The translations under genes and the position numbers were made by a program. A stretch of DNA of 64,000 nt from Pseudomonadota bacterium (GTDB taxonomy: Bacteria > Pseudomonadota > Alphaproteobacteria > Rhizobiales > Xanthobacteraceae): positions 62,001-126,000 of the forward strand of contig JAFAGM010000084.1 of assembly GCA_023422775.1 (NCBI GenBank), given 5' to 3'. The notes under the pieces were generated by a model. That model saw only the letters and a list, made by a program, of their open reading frames with translations. It had not been told where the DNA came from and searched no databases. Below, one piece after another: positions 36,591-44,696 of the stretch; within the stretch, counting starts at the first letter, position 1, and every line of letters starts with the position of its first letter.

Positions 36591-37871
36591 ATGACGATGA
36601 AGACACTGCTAGGCACGGCTTCGCTGGCTCTGTTGTTGGCCAGCGCTGCGACGGCGTCCCAGGCCCAGGTGAAACTGGGGCATCTCGCCGACTATTCGGG
36701 GGCCACCTCGGACGTCGGAACGCCGTTCGGACAGGGCGTCGCGGACGCCTATGCCTGGATCAACAAGAACGGCGGCATCAACGGCAAGAAGGTCGACGTC
36801 GATACGGTCGACTACGGCTACCAGGTGCCGCGCGCGATCGCCCAGTACAAGAAGTGGTCGGGCGCCGACAAGGTCGCCGCCATTCTCGGCTGGGGCACCG
36901 CCGACACCGAAGCGCTCACGGGATTCCTCGCCGAGGACAAGATCCCCGATATTTCGGGATCCTACGCCGCAGCGCTCTCCGACCCGACGGGCGCCGGCGG
37001 CAAGGCCAAGCCCGCGCCCTACAACTTCTTCTACGGCCCGAGCTACTCGGACGCGGTTCGCGGCATGCTGACCTGGGCTGCCGAGGACTGGAAAGCCAAG
37101 GGCAAGCCCGGCAAGCCGAAATTCGTCCATATGGGTGCGAACCACCCGTATCCGAACGCACCGAAGGCGGCCGGTGAAGCCATCGCCGCCGAACTCGGCT
37201 TCGATCTGCTGCCGCCGATCGTCTTCGCGCTGACGCCGGGCGATTACAGCGCGCAGTGCCTGACGCTGAAGAACTCCGGCGCAAACTATGCCTATCTCGG
37301 CAATACCGCCGGCTCCAACATCTCCGTGCTCAACGCATGCAAGGCTGCCGGCGTCGACGTCCAGTTCCTCGGCAACGTCTGGGGCATGGACGAGAACGCC
37401 GCCAAGGCCGCCGGCGTCGCCGCCGATGGCGTGGTGTTCCCGCTGCGCACCGCGGTGGCATGGGGCGGCAACGCACCCGGCATGAAGACGGTCATGGAGA
37501 TATCCAAGATGTCGGACGCCTCCGGGGCAACCTATCGCCCGGTGCACTACGTCGCCGGCGTCTGCACCGCGCTCTACATGAAGGAAGCCGTCGAATGGGC
37601 CGCCAAGAACGGTGGCGCCGTCGGCGAGAACGTCAAGAAGGGCTTCTACCAGAAGAAGGACTGGGTGCCGGCCGGTATGGAAGGCGTCTGCAATCCCTCG
37701 ACCTGGACCGACAAGGATCACCGCGGCACGCTCAAGGTCGATCTCTATCGCATGAAGGTTGCCGGCGCGACCGACGCCCCGCTCAACGATCTCGTCAAGA
37801 ACGGCACCATCAAGCTCGAGAAGGTGAAGACGGTCGACCTGCCGCGCAAGCCCGAATGGCTCGGCTGGTGA
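36591..37871 (+). CDS. Periplasmic binding protein of the second Liv-type transporter
   Basis: A ~426-residue type I periplasmic binding protein. GGAGGA at 36577-36582 points to the ATG at 36591 (8 nt away) rather than upstream starts. The signal peptide MTMKTLLGTASLALLLASAATASQAQ is followed by KLGHLADYSGATSDVGTPFGQGVADAYAWINKNGG. It has the Peripla_BP_6 layout with several Cys residues in the mature part. Operon partners suggest an aromatic or long-chain acid as ligand instead of an amino acid. Confidence 0.88.
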   Translation: MTMKTLLGTASLALLLASAATASQAQVKLGHLADYSGATSDVGTPFGQGVADAYAWINKNGGINGKKVDVDTVDYGYQVPRAIAQYKKWSGADKVAAILGWGTADTEALTGFLAEDKIPDISGSYAAALSDPTGAGGKAKPAPYNFFYGPSYSDAVRGMLTWAAEDWKAKGKPGKPKFVHMGANHPYPNAPKAAGEAIAAELGFDLLPPIVFALTPGDYSAQCLTLKNSGANYAYLGNTAGSNISVLNACKAAGVDVQFLGNVWGMDENAAKAAGVAADGVVFPLRTAVAWGGNAPGMKTVMEISKMSDASGATYRPVHYVAGVCTALYMKEAVEWAAKNGGAVGENVKKGFYQKKDWVPAGMEGVCNPSTWTDKDHRGTLKVDLYRMKVAGATDAPLNDLVKNGTIKLEKVKTVDLPRKPEWLGW

Positions 37872-37898
37872 TTTCGCGGGGCGCGCCCAACACTTCCG

Positions 37899-37999
37899 TC
37901 GTCATCCCCGCGAAGGCGGGGATCCAGTACGCCGCAGCGTCCCGGTCGATTACAGGCGCCTCTGGAATACTGGATCACCCGCATCCGCGGGTGATGACG
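37899..37999. repeat. Imperfect palindromic repeat inside the transporter operon
   Basis: The left arm tcgtcatccccgcgaaggcg with ggatccagta is mirrored by tactggatca and ccgcgggtgatgacgg on the right. It lies between the binding-protein and second ATPase genes. The left half recurs at 13660-13691 in reverse orientation. Confidence 0.65.
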
Positions 38000-38021
38000 G
38001 CAAGAGGCGGTGAGACGAACC

Positions 38022-38861
38022 ATGACTGAAACAACCGAGATCAATCGTCCCGCGGCGACAGCGCCAGCCGCGGCGCCGCTGCTCAGCGTCCGCAACATCG
38101 AGGTGGTCTACGACAAGGTCATCCTGGTGCTGCGTGGCCTGAGCCTCGAGGTCCCCAGGGGCGCCATCGTGGCGCTGCTCGGCGCCAACGGCGCCGGCAA
38201 GTCGACGACGCTGAAGGCGATCTCGGGCCTGCTCAAGACCGAGGACGGTGAGGTCGTCCGCGGCGAGATCGTGTTCGACGGCGAGCGCATCAACGGCATC
38301 GATCCCGACAAGATCGTCCGCCGCGGCGTCTTCCAGGTGATGGAAGGCCGCCGCATCATCGCCGACATGACCTCGATCGAGAATTTGAAGCTCGGCGCCT
38401 TTACGCGCAGCGACAACGAGATCGCCGCCGACATCGACATGGTGTTCAGATATTTCCCGCGCCTGAAGGAGCGCACCGGACTCGCCGGCTATCTCTCCGG
38501 CGGCGAACAGCAGATGCTGGCGATCGGCCGCGCGCTGATGGCGCGGCCCAAGATGATCCTGATGGACGAACCGTCGATGGGCCTGTCGCCGCTGCTGGTC
38601 AAGGAGGTTTTCGCCATCATCAAGGAGATCAACCGCGATCTCGGCGTCACCATCCTGCTGGTGGAGCAGAACGCGCGCGCGGCACTTTCGGTCGCGAGCC
38701 ACGGCTACATCATGGAACAGGGCAAGGTCGTGCTCGACGGTTCGGCCGACGAATTGCGCGACAACGAGGACGTCAAGGAATTCTACCTCGGCGGCGCCGG
38801 CGACCAGCGCAAGAGCTTCAAGAACCTGAAGAGCTTCAAGCGGCGAAAGCGGTGGCTGTGA
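38022..38861 (+). CDS. Liv-type ABC transporter ATPase (LivF-like)
   Basis: A 279-residue ATPase from the ATG at 38022. Walker A is GANGAGKSTTLKAISGLLKTEDG, the signature is YLSGGEQQMLAIGRALM and Walker B is MILMDEPSMGLSPLL. A ~20-residue Pro/Ala-rich N-terminal extension and a basic C-terminal tail (FKNLKSFKRRKRWL) exceed the usual LivF. It is 150 bp after the binding-protein gene, with a palindromic repeat in the gap. Confidence 0.9.
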   Translation: MTETTEINRPAATAPAAAPLLSVRNIEVVYDKVILVLRGLSLEVPRGAIVALLGANGAGKSTTLKAISGLLKTEDGEVVRGEIVFDGERINGIDPDKIVRRGVFQVMEGRRIIADMTSIENLKLGAFTRSDNEIAADIDMVFRYFPRLKERTGLAGYLSGGEQQMLAIGRALMARPKMILMDEPSMGLSPLLVKEVFAIIKEINRDLGVTILLVEQNARAALSVASHGYIMEQGKVVLDGSADELRDNEDVKEFYLGGAGDQRKSFKNLKSFKRRKRWL

Positions 38862-38867
38862 ATCACG

Positions 38868-38950
38868 GCGTTTTCGAGCGGAGCATGTCCTCGGACTTGA
38901 TCCGGGGATGGGAACCGGTTCGCGTGAAGAAAACGCGTCAAAACAAGAAT
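38868..38950 (-). repeat. Dispersed intergenic repeat, copy 2 (core 38909-38950)
   Basis: The reverse complement of 38909-38950 matches 10872-10913 with two differences over 42 nt. It sits between the LivF-like stop and the end of the AGE epimerase gene, which runs in the opposite direction. Confidence 0.65.
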
Positions 38951-38956
38951 CAACTG

Positions 38957-40117
38957 CTAGCCGAGCACCTGCTCCGCCTCCGTAACCGCACAGAGAACAT
39001 GATAGAACGAAGACGCAGGGATGGTGGCGACCAGCGAGTTGCCGTCGCGGTCGAACTGGTCGTACCAGCCGCCCGTGACGGGATGGCTGAGATAATGCCG
39101 TTCGAGCCGCGCCAGCGCCGCGCGCGCTTCGTCCGCAGCGCCGGCCTCGCCCGCCTCGGCCTGCGCGATCCACGCCTTGGCGATTTCGGTCTGCGGCCAC
39201 AGCCGCCGCGTGTGCCGCCTGATGTTGCCGCTGGCGTCGCCCTCGTCGACCAGGCAGCCGGTCGTCGCGTCGCGATAGCGCAGCGCCGACGCCAGCAGTT
39301 CGCCACGGTAGCGACCGGTCGGGCAGCCGGTGATGCGTTCGAAGCCCTTCAGCAGCCAGGTCCATTCGGCCTGGTGTCCGGGCTCGACGCAGACCGGCTC
39401 GATCTTCGAAAAATCTTCCTCGAAATATTCGCCGAGCACCTGCCGCTGCTTGTCGTAGAGATTGGCCAGAAACAGCGCGAAGAAATCGCCGGCGCGGGTC
39501 TGGAACACCAGGTCGTGCGTCGCGTCGAACGCCGCGATCATCGATTCGAACAGGTGCATCTGCGGATTCTGCCGCCGCGGCAGCGACACCGGCAGGCCTT
39601 CGTGAACGCCGCCGTGAGGCGAGCGCAGTTGCGTGTCGATGAAATAGCACAGCGCGTCGATCTCGGCGCGGACCTGCGCGTCGCGGTCGAGCGCATGGAC
39701 GCTCGCCAGCGCCAGCAGCACGAACGCGTGGTCATAGGAATCGCGCAACGGATCGAGCACGCTTCCGTCGGGCCTCAGCGTATGGACAAAGCCCGGCCTG
39801 CCGTCCGGGGATTTCGCCCTGGCCAGCAGATGCTCCAGTCCCTTCAGCGCGATTGCGCGGCCGTCGGGATACCAGCCCATCTGCGCCGCCTTGGCGTAGC
39901 AGTAGATCTGGCGCGCCTGCACGAAAACCCGCCGCGGCGCCGCCGCATCTGCGCGGCCGTCCGGGTCGAGCCGATCGATGAAGCCGCCAGCTTGGTGATC
40001 CCAGCCTTCGCTCGACCACAGCGGCAGGCAGTGGTCGATCATCCGAAGCTTCAACCTCGCAACGACACCGGCCGAATCGAGCGTGTCTGCCGCCGCAGCG
40101 CTATACGTTTCAGCCAT
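38957..40117 (-). CDS. AGE family (N-acylglucosamine 2-)epimerase/isomerase
   Basis: A 386-residue alpha/alpha-barrel protein; the ATG at 40117 has AGGGA upstream. Motifs of the family include RRVFVQARQIYCYAKA near residue 65, SYDHAFVLLALA near 130, NPQMHLFESMIAAF near 185 and EPGHQAEWTWLL near 245. Catalytic His residues lie in the latter blocks. Relatives interconvert mannose, glucose or N-acyl hexosamines, or make mannose 6-phosphate. It is antisense within the transporter operon, so it is probably an unrelated insertion. Confidence 0.82.
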   Translation of the reverse strand: MAETYSAAAADTLDSAGVVARLKLRMIDHCLPLWSSEGWDHQAGGFIDRLDPDGRADAAAPRRVFVQARQIYCYAKAAQMGWYPDGRAIALKGLEHLLARAKSPDGRPGFVHTLRPDGSVLDPLRDSYDHAFVLLALASVHALDRDAQVRAEIDALCYFIDTQLRSPHGGVHEGLPVSLPRRQNPQMHLFESMIAAFDATHDLVFQTRAGDFFALFLANLYDKQRQVLGEYFEEDFSKIEPVCVEPGHQAEWTWLLKGFERITGCPTGRYRGELLASALRYRDATTGCLVDEGDASGNIRRHTRRLWPQTEIAKAWIAQAEAGEAGAADEARAALARLERHYLSHPVTGGWYDQFDRDGNSLVATIPASSFYHVLCAVTEAEQVLG

Positions 40118-40206
40118 TGGGTTCCCTGGAATGTCTCCGACGCCGGTAGCCGTCTGATACCACGTCAGAAGCGGCGCGCAATCGATGTAAATCCAAGGCA
40201 TCAGCC

Positions 40207-41433
40207 ATGACCGAGCATTACGACGCCCTCGAAACGCGCGACCCTGCCCAACGCGAGACCGAGCTGTTTTCCCGCCTGCCGGATGTGCTGCGCAAGGCGA
40301 TGGCCGCCCCCGCCTACGCCGACCGCCTCAAGGGCCTCGATCCCGCTTCCGTCACCACCCGCGCCGCGCTGGCGCGCCTTCCCGTGTTGCGCAAATCGGA
40401 GCTTCCTGCCCTGCACAAGGCCGCGCCGCCTTTCGGAGGCTTCGTCGCCGGACCGCTCGGATCGTTCGGGCGGCTGTTCACATCACCCGGCCCGATTTTC
40501 GAACCCGAGCCGGTCCACTCCGATCCCTGGCGCGGCGCACGAGGGCTGTTCGCGGCGGGCTTCCGGCCCGGCGACGTGGTGCTGAACACATTCAGCTATC
40601 ACTTGACGCCCGGCGGTTTCATCTTTGACGCCTCGGCGCGCGCGCTGGGCTGCGCCGTCATCCCGGCCGGCCCGGGCAATACCGAGCAACAGTTCGAACT
40701 GATCGAGGCCTACCGGCCGGTCGGCTATAGCGGCACGCCGGATTTCCTGAAGATCCTGCTCGACGCCGCCGCATCCGCCAGACGCGACATTTCCTCGGTC
40801 AAGCGGGCGCTGGTTTCGGGCGCAGCATTTCCGAAATCCCTGCAGGACGAAGTCAGGTCGCGCGGCATCGATGCCTTTCAGTCATTCGGTACCGCCGATC
40901 TCGGCATGGTAGCGTTCGAGACGCCGGCGCGCGAAGGTATGGTCGTCAACGAGGACCTGATCCTGGAAATCGTGCGTCCCGGCACCGGCGATCCCGTCGC
41001 GCCCGGCGATGTCGGCGAGATCGTCGTGACCTCGCTCGACCCGCAGCATCCCTGGATCCGGCTCGCGCTCGGCGATCTCACCGCGGCGCTGCCGGGAGCG
41101 AGTCCCTGCGGGCGCACCAACATGCGCATCAGGGGCTGGATGGGCCGCGCCGACCAGACCACCAAGGTCAAGGGCATGTTCGTTCGCCCCGAGCAGATCG
41201 CCGAAATCGGCAAGCGCCATTCCGGCCTTGGACGCTTGCGCCTCGTGGTGACACGCTCCGGCGAAAGCGACCTGATGACGCTGAAGGCGGAAACGGCGTC
41301 GCCCGGCGAAACGCTTCAGAACGAACTAACAGCAAGCCTGCGCACAGTGACGAAACTCGGCGGCAATGTCGAACTTGTCGGCGCCGGGACGCTGCCGAAC
41401 GACGGCAAGGTGATAGCCGACGAGCGGACCTGA
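40207..41433 (+). CDS. Phenylacetate-CoA ligase (PaaK)-like protein with altered P-loop
   Basis: A 408-residue ANL-type protein. VGYSGTPDFLKILLD and ALVSGAAFPKSLQDEVRSRGIDAFQSFGTADLGMVAFE match PaaK, and WMGRADQTTKVKGMFVRPEQI is the C-terminal hinge. The usual SSGTTG-type P-loop near residue 95 is replaced by FTSPGPIFEPE, so ATP handling must differ. It follows the transporter genes after the AGE insertion and is divergent from it by 89 bp. I think it acts on the same acid substrate as the transporter. Confidence 0.75.
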   Translation: MTEHYDALETRDPAQRETELFSRLPDVLRKAMAAPAYADRLKGLDPASVTTRAALARLPVLRKSELPALHKAAPPFGGFVAGPLGSFGRLFTSPGPIFEPEPVHSDPWRGARGLFAAGFRPGDVVLNTFSYHLTPGGFIFDASARALGCAVIPAGPGNTEQQFELIEAYRPVGYSGTPDFLKILLDAAASARRDISSVKRALVSGAAFPKSLQDEVRSRGIDAFQSFGTADLGMVAFETPAREGMVVNEDLILEIVRPGTGDPVAPGDVGEIVVTSLDPQHPWIRLALGDLTAALPGASPCGRTNMRIRGWMGRADQTTKVKGMFVRPEQIAEIGKRHSGLGRLRLVVTRSGESDLMTLKAETASPGETLQNELTASLRTVTKLGGNVELVGAGTLPNDGKVIADERT

Positions 41434-41446
41434 TTGTCACCGTGAC

Positions 41447-41512
41447 GCCACGGCCGACGTCACGACGTCGGCCGTGGCAGAGCGGTAGCTTGCCGGCGCA
41501 AGCCGGCAAGCT
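41447..41512. terminator. Two strong hairpins between convergent genes
   Basis: The first is a 14-bp stem with arms gccacggccgacgt (41447-41460) and acgtcggccgtggc (41465-41478) and loop cacg. The second is an 11-bp stem with arms agcttgccggc (41487-41497) and gccggcaagct (41502-41512) and a gcaa tetraloop. They lie between the PaaK-like stop and the collagen-like stop and probably end both transcripts. Confidence 0.75.
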
Positions 41513-41528
41513 GTCTGTCCTGAAGCGA

Positions 41529-41912
41529 TTACTTCTTGAGGCAAAGTCCGACGGTCGGGTTTGCGGCGCACTTGGCACCGTCGGCAGCACCTCCGGCTGG
41601 ACAGAACACGGAAACCAGGGTCTCGCCGGCCTCGCAACTCACGCTGCCATCGGTCTGCACAACCCGAAGCCCGGTTTGACCGGAATCACCCTTGTCGCCT
41701 TTCGGACCAGGCGTTCCCTGCGGCCCCTGTGGACCTTGCGGACCCTGCTGCCCCTGCGGCCCGGGAACGCCCTGAACACCCTGAGCGCCTTGCGGGCCCG
41801 CCGGCCCCTGCGCCCCGGTCTCTCCCTTCGGACCGGCAGGACCGGGATCCCTGCCGCAACCGGCAAGCCCGAGCGACAGCCCAATCGCCATAACCAAAAC
41901 CAATTTCTGCAT
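41529..41912 (-). CDS. Collagen-like repeat lipoprotein
   Basis: A 127-residue protein from the ATG at 41912 (AGGGAGGGG upstream). The signal peptide ends in a lipobox LAGC at residues 15-18, so it is lipid-anchored. After GRDP come about 19 Gly-X-Y triplets (GPAGPKGETGAQGPAGPQG and on), the collagen pattern, with frequent GPQ, GPK and GDK triplets. The last ~45 residues contain four Cys (SCEAGE, VFCPAGG, AKCAAN, GLCLKK). A trimeric, rod-like surface or periplasmic structure is expected. Its function is unknown; similar proteins help adhesion in other bacteria. Confidence 0.8.
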   Translation of the reverse strand: MQKLVLVMAIGLSLGLAGCGRDPGPAGPKGETGAQGPAGPQGAQGVQGVPGPQGQQGPQGPQGPQGTPGPKGDKGDSGQTGLRVVQTDGSVSCEAGETLVSVFCPAGGAADGAKCAANPTVGLCLKK

Positions 41913-42188
41913 GCTCAATTCCCCTCCCTACATTCACCGCCTCATTAAAAAAGGACGACATCGGCAAAGCAATAGCCGGCCGCGCCAAAAGGCCGGCCAC
42001 TTCGCTTCAGAACCTGCGAACGAGACCGATTACTTCGTCCTGCTGTGCCCGCGTGATCTCGGCAAACAGCGACCGCGTTGCCAAACCCGACCAGATTGGG
42101 CATCAGTGCCCCGGTCATCTTCAAACCACTGAATTGCAGGCAGGATGCAGCAAGAAACCGAGCGGCGGCGAGAGAGCGGCCCGGGCCG
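41913..42188. promoter_or_regulatory. 276-bp divergent region before the epimerase gene
   Basis: It is bounded by the collagen-like lipoprotein on the minus strand and the sugar epimerase on the plus strand. An in-frame ATG at 42078 would lengthen the epimerase by 37 residues. No clear repeat or operator is seen. Confidence 0.35.
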
Positions 42189-43148
42189 ATGACATCACGG
42201 CCTGACGATGCTTCTGGACCGCCTGACCCGCAAGCGCGCGTCGAAGCGTTCGACTGGCGCACCGCCTGCAGCAGGGAAAGCCCCGCGGTGCTGGTGACGG
42301 GCGCCGACGGATTCGTCGGCCGGCAGCTCGTTCCCCACCTTGCCGCGCAGGGATACAAGGTGGTCGCGGCGTCGAGGACGGCCGCCAATTTCGACAATCC
42401 CAACGTCTCCGCCGTCTTGCTGCCGGACCTCTCGAAGTCGTTCGACTGGCGGCCCCTTCTGGAGCAATGCGACGCCGTGGTCCACCTTGCCGGCATCGCT
42501 CACAAGCCTGCCGACGACGACTTTTTCGACCGCGTCAATCACCGTGCGACGTCGGCGCTCGCGCAGGCGATCTCCCGCGACGGCAGGAAACATCTGGTGT
42601 TCATCTCATCGATCGCCGCCCAGTCCGGCTCCTCATCGGATCATGAACTGACCGAGGATGATGTTCCGACACCCGTCAACGCGTATGGGCGATCCAAGCT
42701 CGCTGCCGAGCAGGCGATTCGCGCGGCGAGCATTTCATTCGCGATCCTGCGGCCGGCGGTAATTTACGGCGAAGGCGAGAAGGGAAATTTTGCGATCGTC
42801 CACCGCCTTTCGCGCCTGCCGATTCCGCTCCCGTTCGGAGCGCTGAACGCACCGCGATCCGTGTTGTCGATCCAAAACCTCAACTCGGCCGTCGAGACCG
42901 CGCTGAGCAATCCTCGCGCATGGGGAGAAACCTTCATCGTGTCGGACCCGGTGCCGGTCACGGTAGCGAGCATCATCGCGCGTCACCGCATCGGCCTCGG
43001 CCGATCGCCCTGGCTGGTACGGGTACCCGAACGCTGGATCGAGGCGTCCCTCAAGGTCATGGGCGGCGGCGCGATTTGGGAGCGAATCGGCTGCCCGCTG
43101 GTGGCGCCTCCCAAAAAACTGCTTGCGATCGGCTGGGAGCCATCCTGA
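42189..43148 (+). CDS. NAD-dependent epimerase/dehydratase for a nucleotide sugar
   Basis: A ~319-residue extended SDR. The Rossmann motif VLVTGADGFVGRQL is near residue 35, the catalytic serine lies in FISSIAAQSGSSSD, and Tyr-x-x-x-Lys is YGRSK. It has the shorter substrate domain (LPFGALNAPRSVLSIQNLNSAVETAL) typical of the UDP-GlcNAc-type 4-epimerases and 4-reductases of O-antigen clusters (WbpV/WbpP type). I place the start at 42189; 42078 is possible. It opens the polysaccharide region. The sugar specificity is not known. Confidence 0.75.
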   Translation: MTSRPDDASGPPDPQARVEAFDWRTACSRESPAVLVTGADGFVGRQLVPHLAAQGYKVVAASRTAANFDNPNVSAVLLPDLSKSFDWRPLLEQCDAVVHLAGIAHKPADDDFFDRVNHRATSALAQAISRDGRKHLVFISSIAAQSGSSSDHELTEDDVPTPVNAYGRSKLAAEQAIRAASISFAILRPAVIYGEGEKGNFAIVHRLSRLPIPLPFGALNAPRSVLSIQNLNSAVETALSNPRAWGETFIVSDPVPVTVASIIARHRIGLGRSPWLVRVPERWIEASLKVMGGGAIWERIGCPLVAPPKKLLAIGWEPS

Positions 43149-43223
43149 GTGAAGCGCGCAGTTGCCGGACGCGACATGGGGAGCTTGCACGATCTTCCCC
43201 CCTGCCGTATCTAACGACCGGAA

Positions 43224-44678
43224 ATGGTGGCGTTTCCGCGCCAGGAGGCCGGAACCGGCTGCCCCTTTGGACCCGCCAAGTTGCCCGATAAGAACCACCT
43301 CACCATCGCCGAAAGCGACACGATCGAGCAGGCGTTCCAGCGGCTCAATGCCAACAAGCTGGGGATCCTGTTTGCGCGCGACGCCGCGGGGCGCGTGATC
43401 GGCGCCGTTACCGACGGCGACATCCGGCGGCGGCTGCTCACGGGAATATCGATCCAGGGCGAGGTCGCAAGTTGCATCAATCGCAATTTCGTCTGGGCAC
43501 GCGCCGGCGCGCCGCGCGAGCAGATCCTCAAGCTGCTCGACCAGCGCGTCCATGTCGTTCCGATCCTCGATGCCGGTGGCCGGTTGGTGGATGTATTCAG
43601 CCGCGATCGCTTCACCCTCGGTGAAGAGAGCGAAGTGTTCGCCCGCGCACGCTCGCCGGTCCGGATCAGTTTCTCCGGCGGCGGCACCGACCTGACGCAT
43701 TATTTTGTCGACAACGACGGCGGCTCCGTCATCAACGCGACGATTGCGATGTATGCGCACGCGACGTTGCGGCGGCGGACCGACAACAGAATCAGAATTT
43801 ACTCGCATGATTTTCGCTGCACTGTCGAAGCAGAAAATCTCGCAGGCCTAGGCAGCGACGGCGAACTGGCGCTGATCAAATCGGTGATCCGCCTGATCCA
43901 GCCGGCATACGGCTTCGATCTCGACGTCTCGGCCGATTTTCCGGTTGGTTCCGGCCTCGGCGGTTCGGCGGTGGTGTCATCTGCCATCATCGGCTGCTTC
44001 AACGAATTTCGTTCCGACCGGTGGGACCGCCACGAGATCGCGGAGATGGCGTTTCAAGCCGAACGGCTGATGCTGAACATTCCAGGCGGATGGCAGGACC
44101 AGTACGCCACCGTGTTCGGCGGCTTCAATCACATGGAGTTCTCGTCGGAGCAGAACACGATCGTCCCACTCCGCCTCGAGCCCAACATCATCGCCGAACT
44201 CGAAGAGAGCCTGGTGCTTTGCTACACCGGTGGCAATCATGACTCGGGTTCGATCCACCGCGACCAGAAGCAGCAGCGCGACACCAGCGATGCGGTTGCG
44301 GCCGCGGCCCGGCAAAAGGAAATGACGCGGGAAATCCGCCACCATTTGCTGCGCGGCCAACTCCTGGAGTGCGGCCGCCTGATCGATGAGGCATGGCACG
44401 CCAAACGCCGCCTGAGCTCGCTCATCAGTTCCACCGAACTCGATGCGATCTACGATCTTGCCAAGGCCAATGGTGCGGTCGGCGGCAAGCTGCTGGGGGC
44501 CGGCGGCGGCGGCTACTTCGTCTTCTTCGTCCGGCCGTTCCACCGCTATCCGCTGATTGCAGCGCTGGAGCAGCAAGGCCTGTCCTGCTCCCGCATCGCG
44601 TTCGACGAAGGCGGCCTGCGGACCTGGAAATCCCGAATTCGCGCAACGGTCGCTGGCGGCGACGCGCCGCAGGAATAG
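43224..44678 (+). CDS. CBS-domain pair fused to GHMP sugar kinase (HddA-like)
   Basis: A 484-residue fusion. Two CBS domains cover residues ~25-75 and ~85-132 (AVTDGDIRRRLLTG is the first-domain core), as in KdsD and PtmE. The kinase follows from ~140: RSPVRISFSGGGTDLTHYF is the HddA-type start, PVGSGLGGSAV at residues 240-250 is the ATP-binding GHMP motif and KLLGAGGGGYFVFF is motif 3. HddA phosphorylates D-glycero-D-manno-heptose 7-phosphate at C1. The CBS pair may bind an adenine nucleotide and regulate the kinase. It starts the operon up to 50521, 18 bp before the NeuB fusion. Confidence 0.8.
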   Translation: MVAFPRQEAGTGCPFGPAKLPDKNHLTIAESDTIEQAFQRLNANKLGILFARDAAGRVIGAVTDGDIRRRLLTGISIQGEVASCINRNFVWARAGAPREQILKLLDQRVHVVPILDAGGRLVDVFSRDRFTLGEESEVFARARSPVRISFSGGGTDLTHYFVDNDGGSVINATIAMYAHATLRRRTDNRIRIYSHDFRCTVEAENLAGLGSDGELALIKSVIRLIQPAYGFDLDVSADFPVGSGLGGSAVVSSAIIGCFNEFRSDRWDRHEIAEMAFQAERLMLNIPGGWQDQYATVFGGFNHMEFSSEQNTIVPLRLEPNIIAELEESLVLCYTGGNHDSGSIHRDQKQQRDTSDAVAAAARQKEMTREIRHHLLRGQLLECGRLIDEAWHAKRRLSSLISSTELDAIYDLAKANGAVGGKLLGAGGGGYFVFFVRPFHRYPLIAALEQQGLSCSRIAFDEGGLRTWKSRIRATVAGGDAPQE

Positions 44679-44696
44679 ACACACCGGAAAGGCTTC

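Noticed and set aside
34430..36616. A 728-codon open frame on the minus strand
   Set aside because: It is antisense to two permease genes. The very high His, Asp, Arg and Gln content mirrors hydrophobic codons on the other strand.
41640..41850. Short direct DNA repeats that at first look like a CRISPR array
   Set aside because: They are 9-nt multiples that encode Gly-X-Y triplets of the collagen-like protein, with no spacers and no cas genes.
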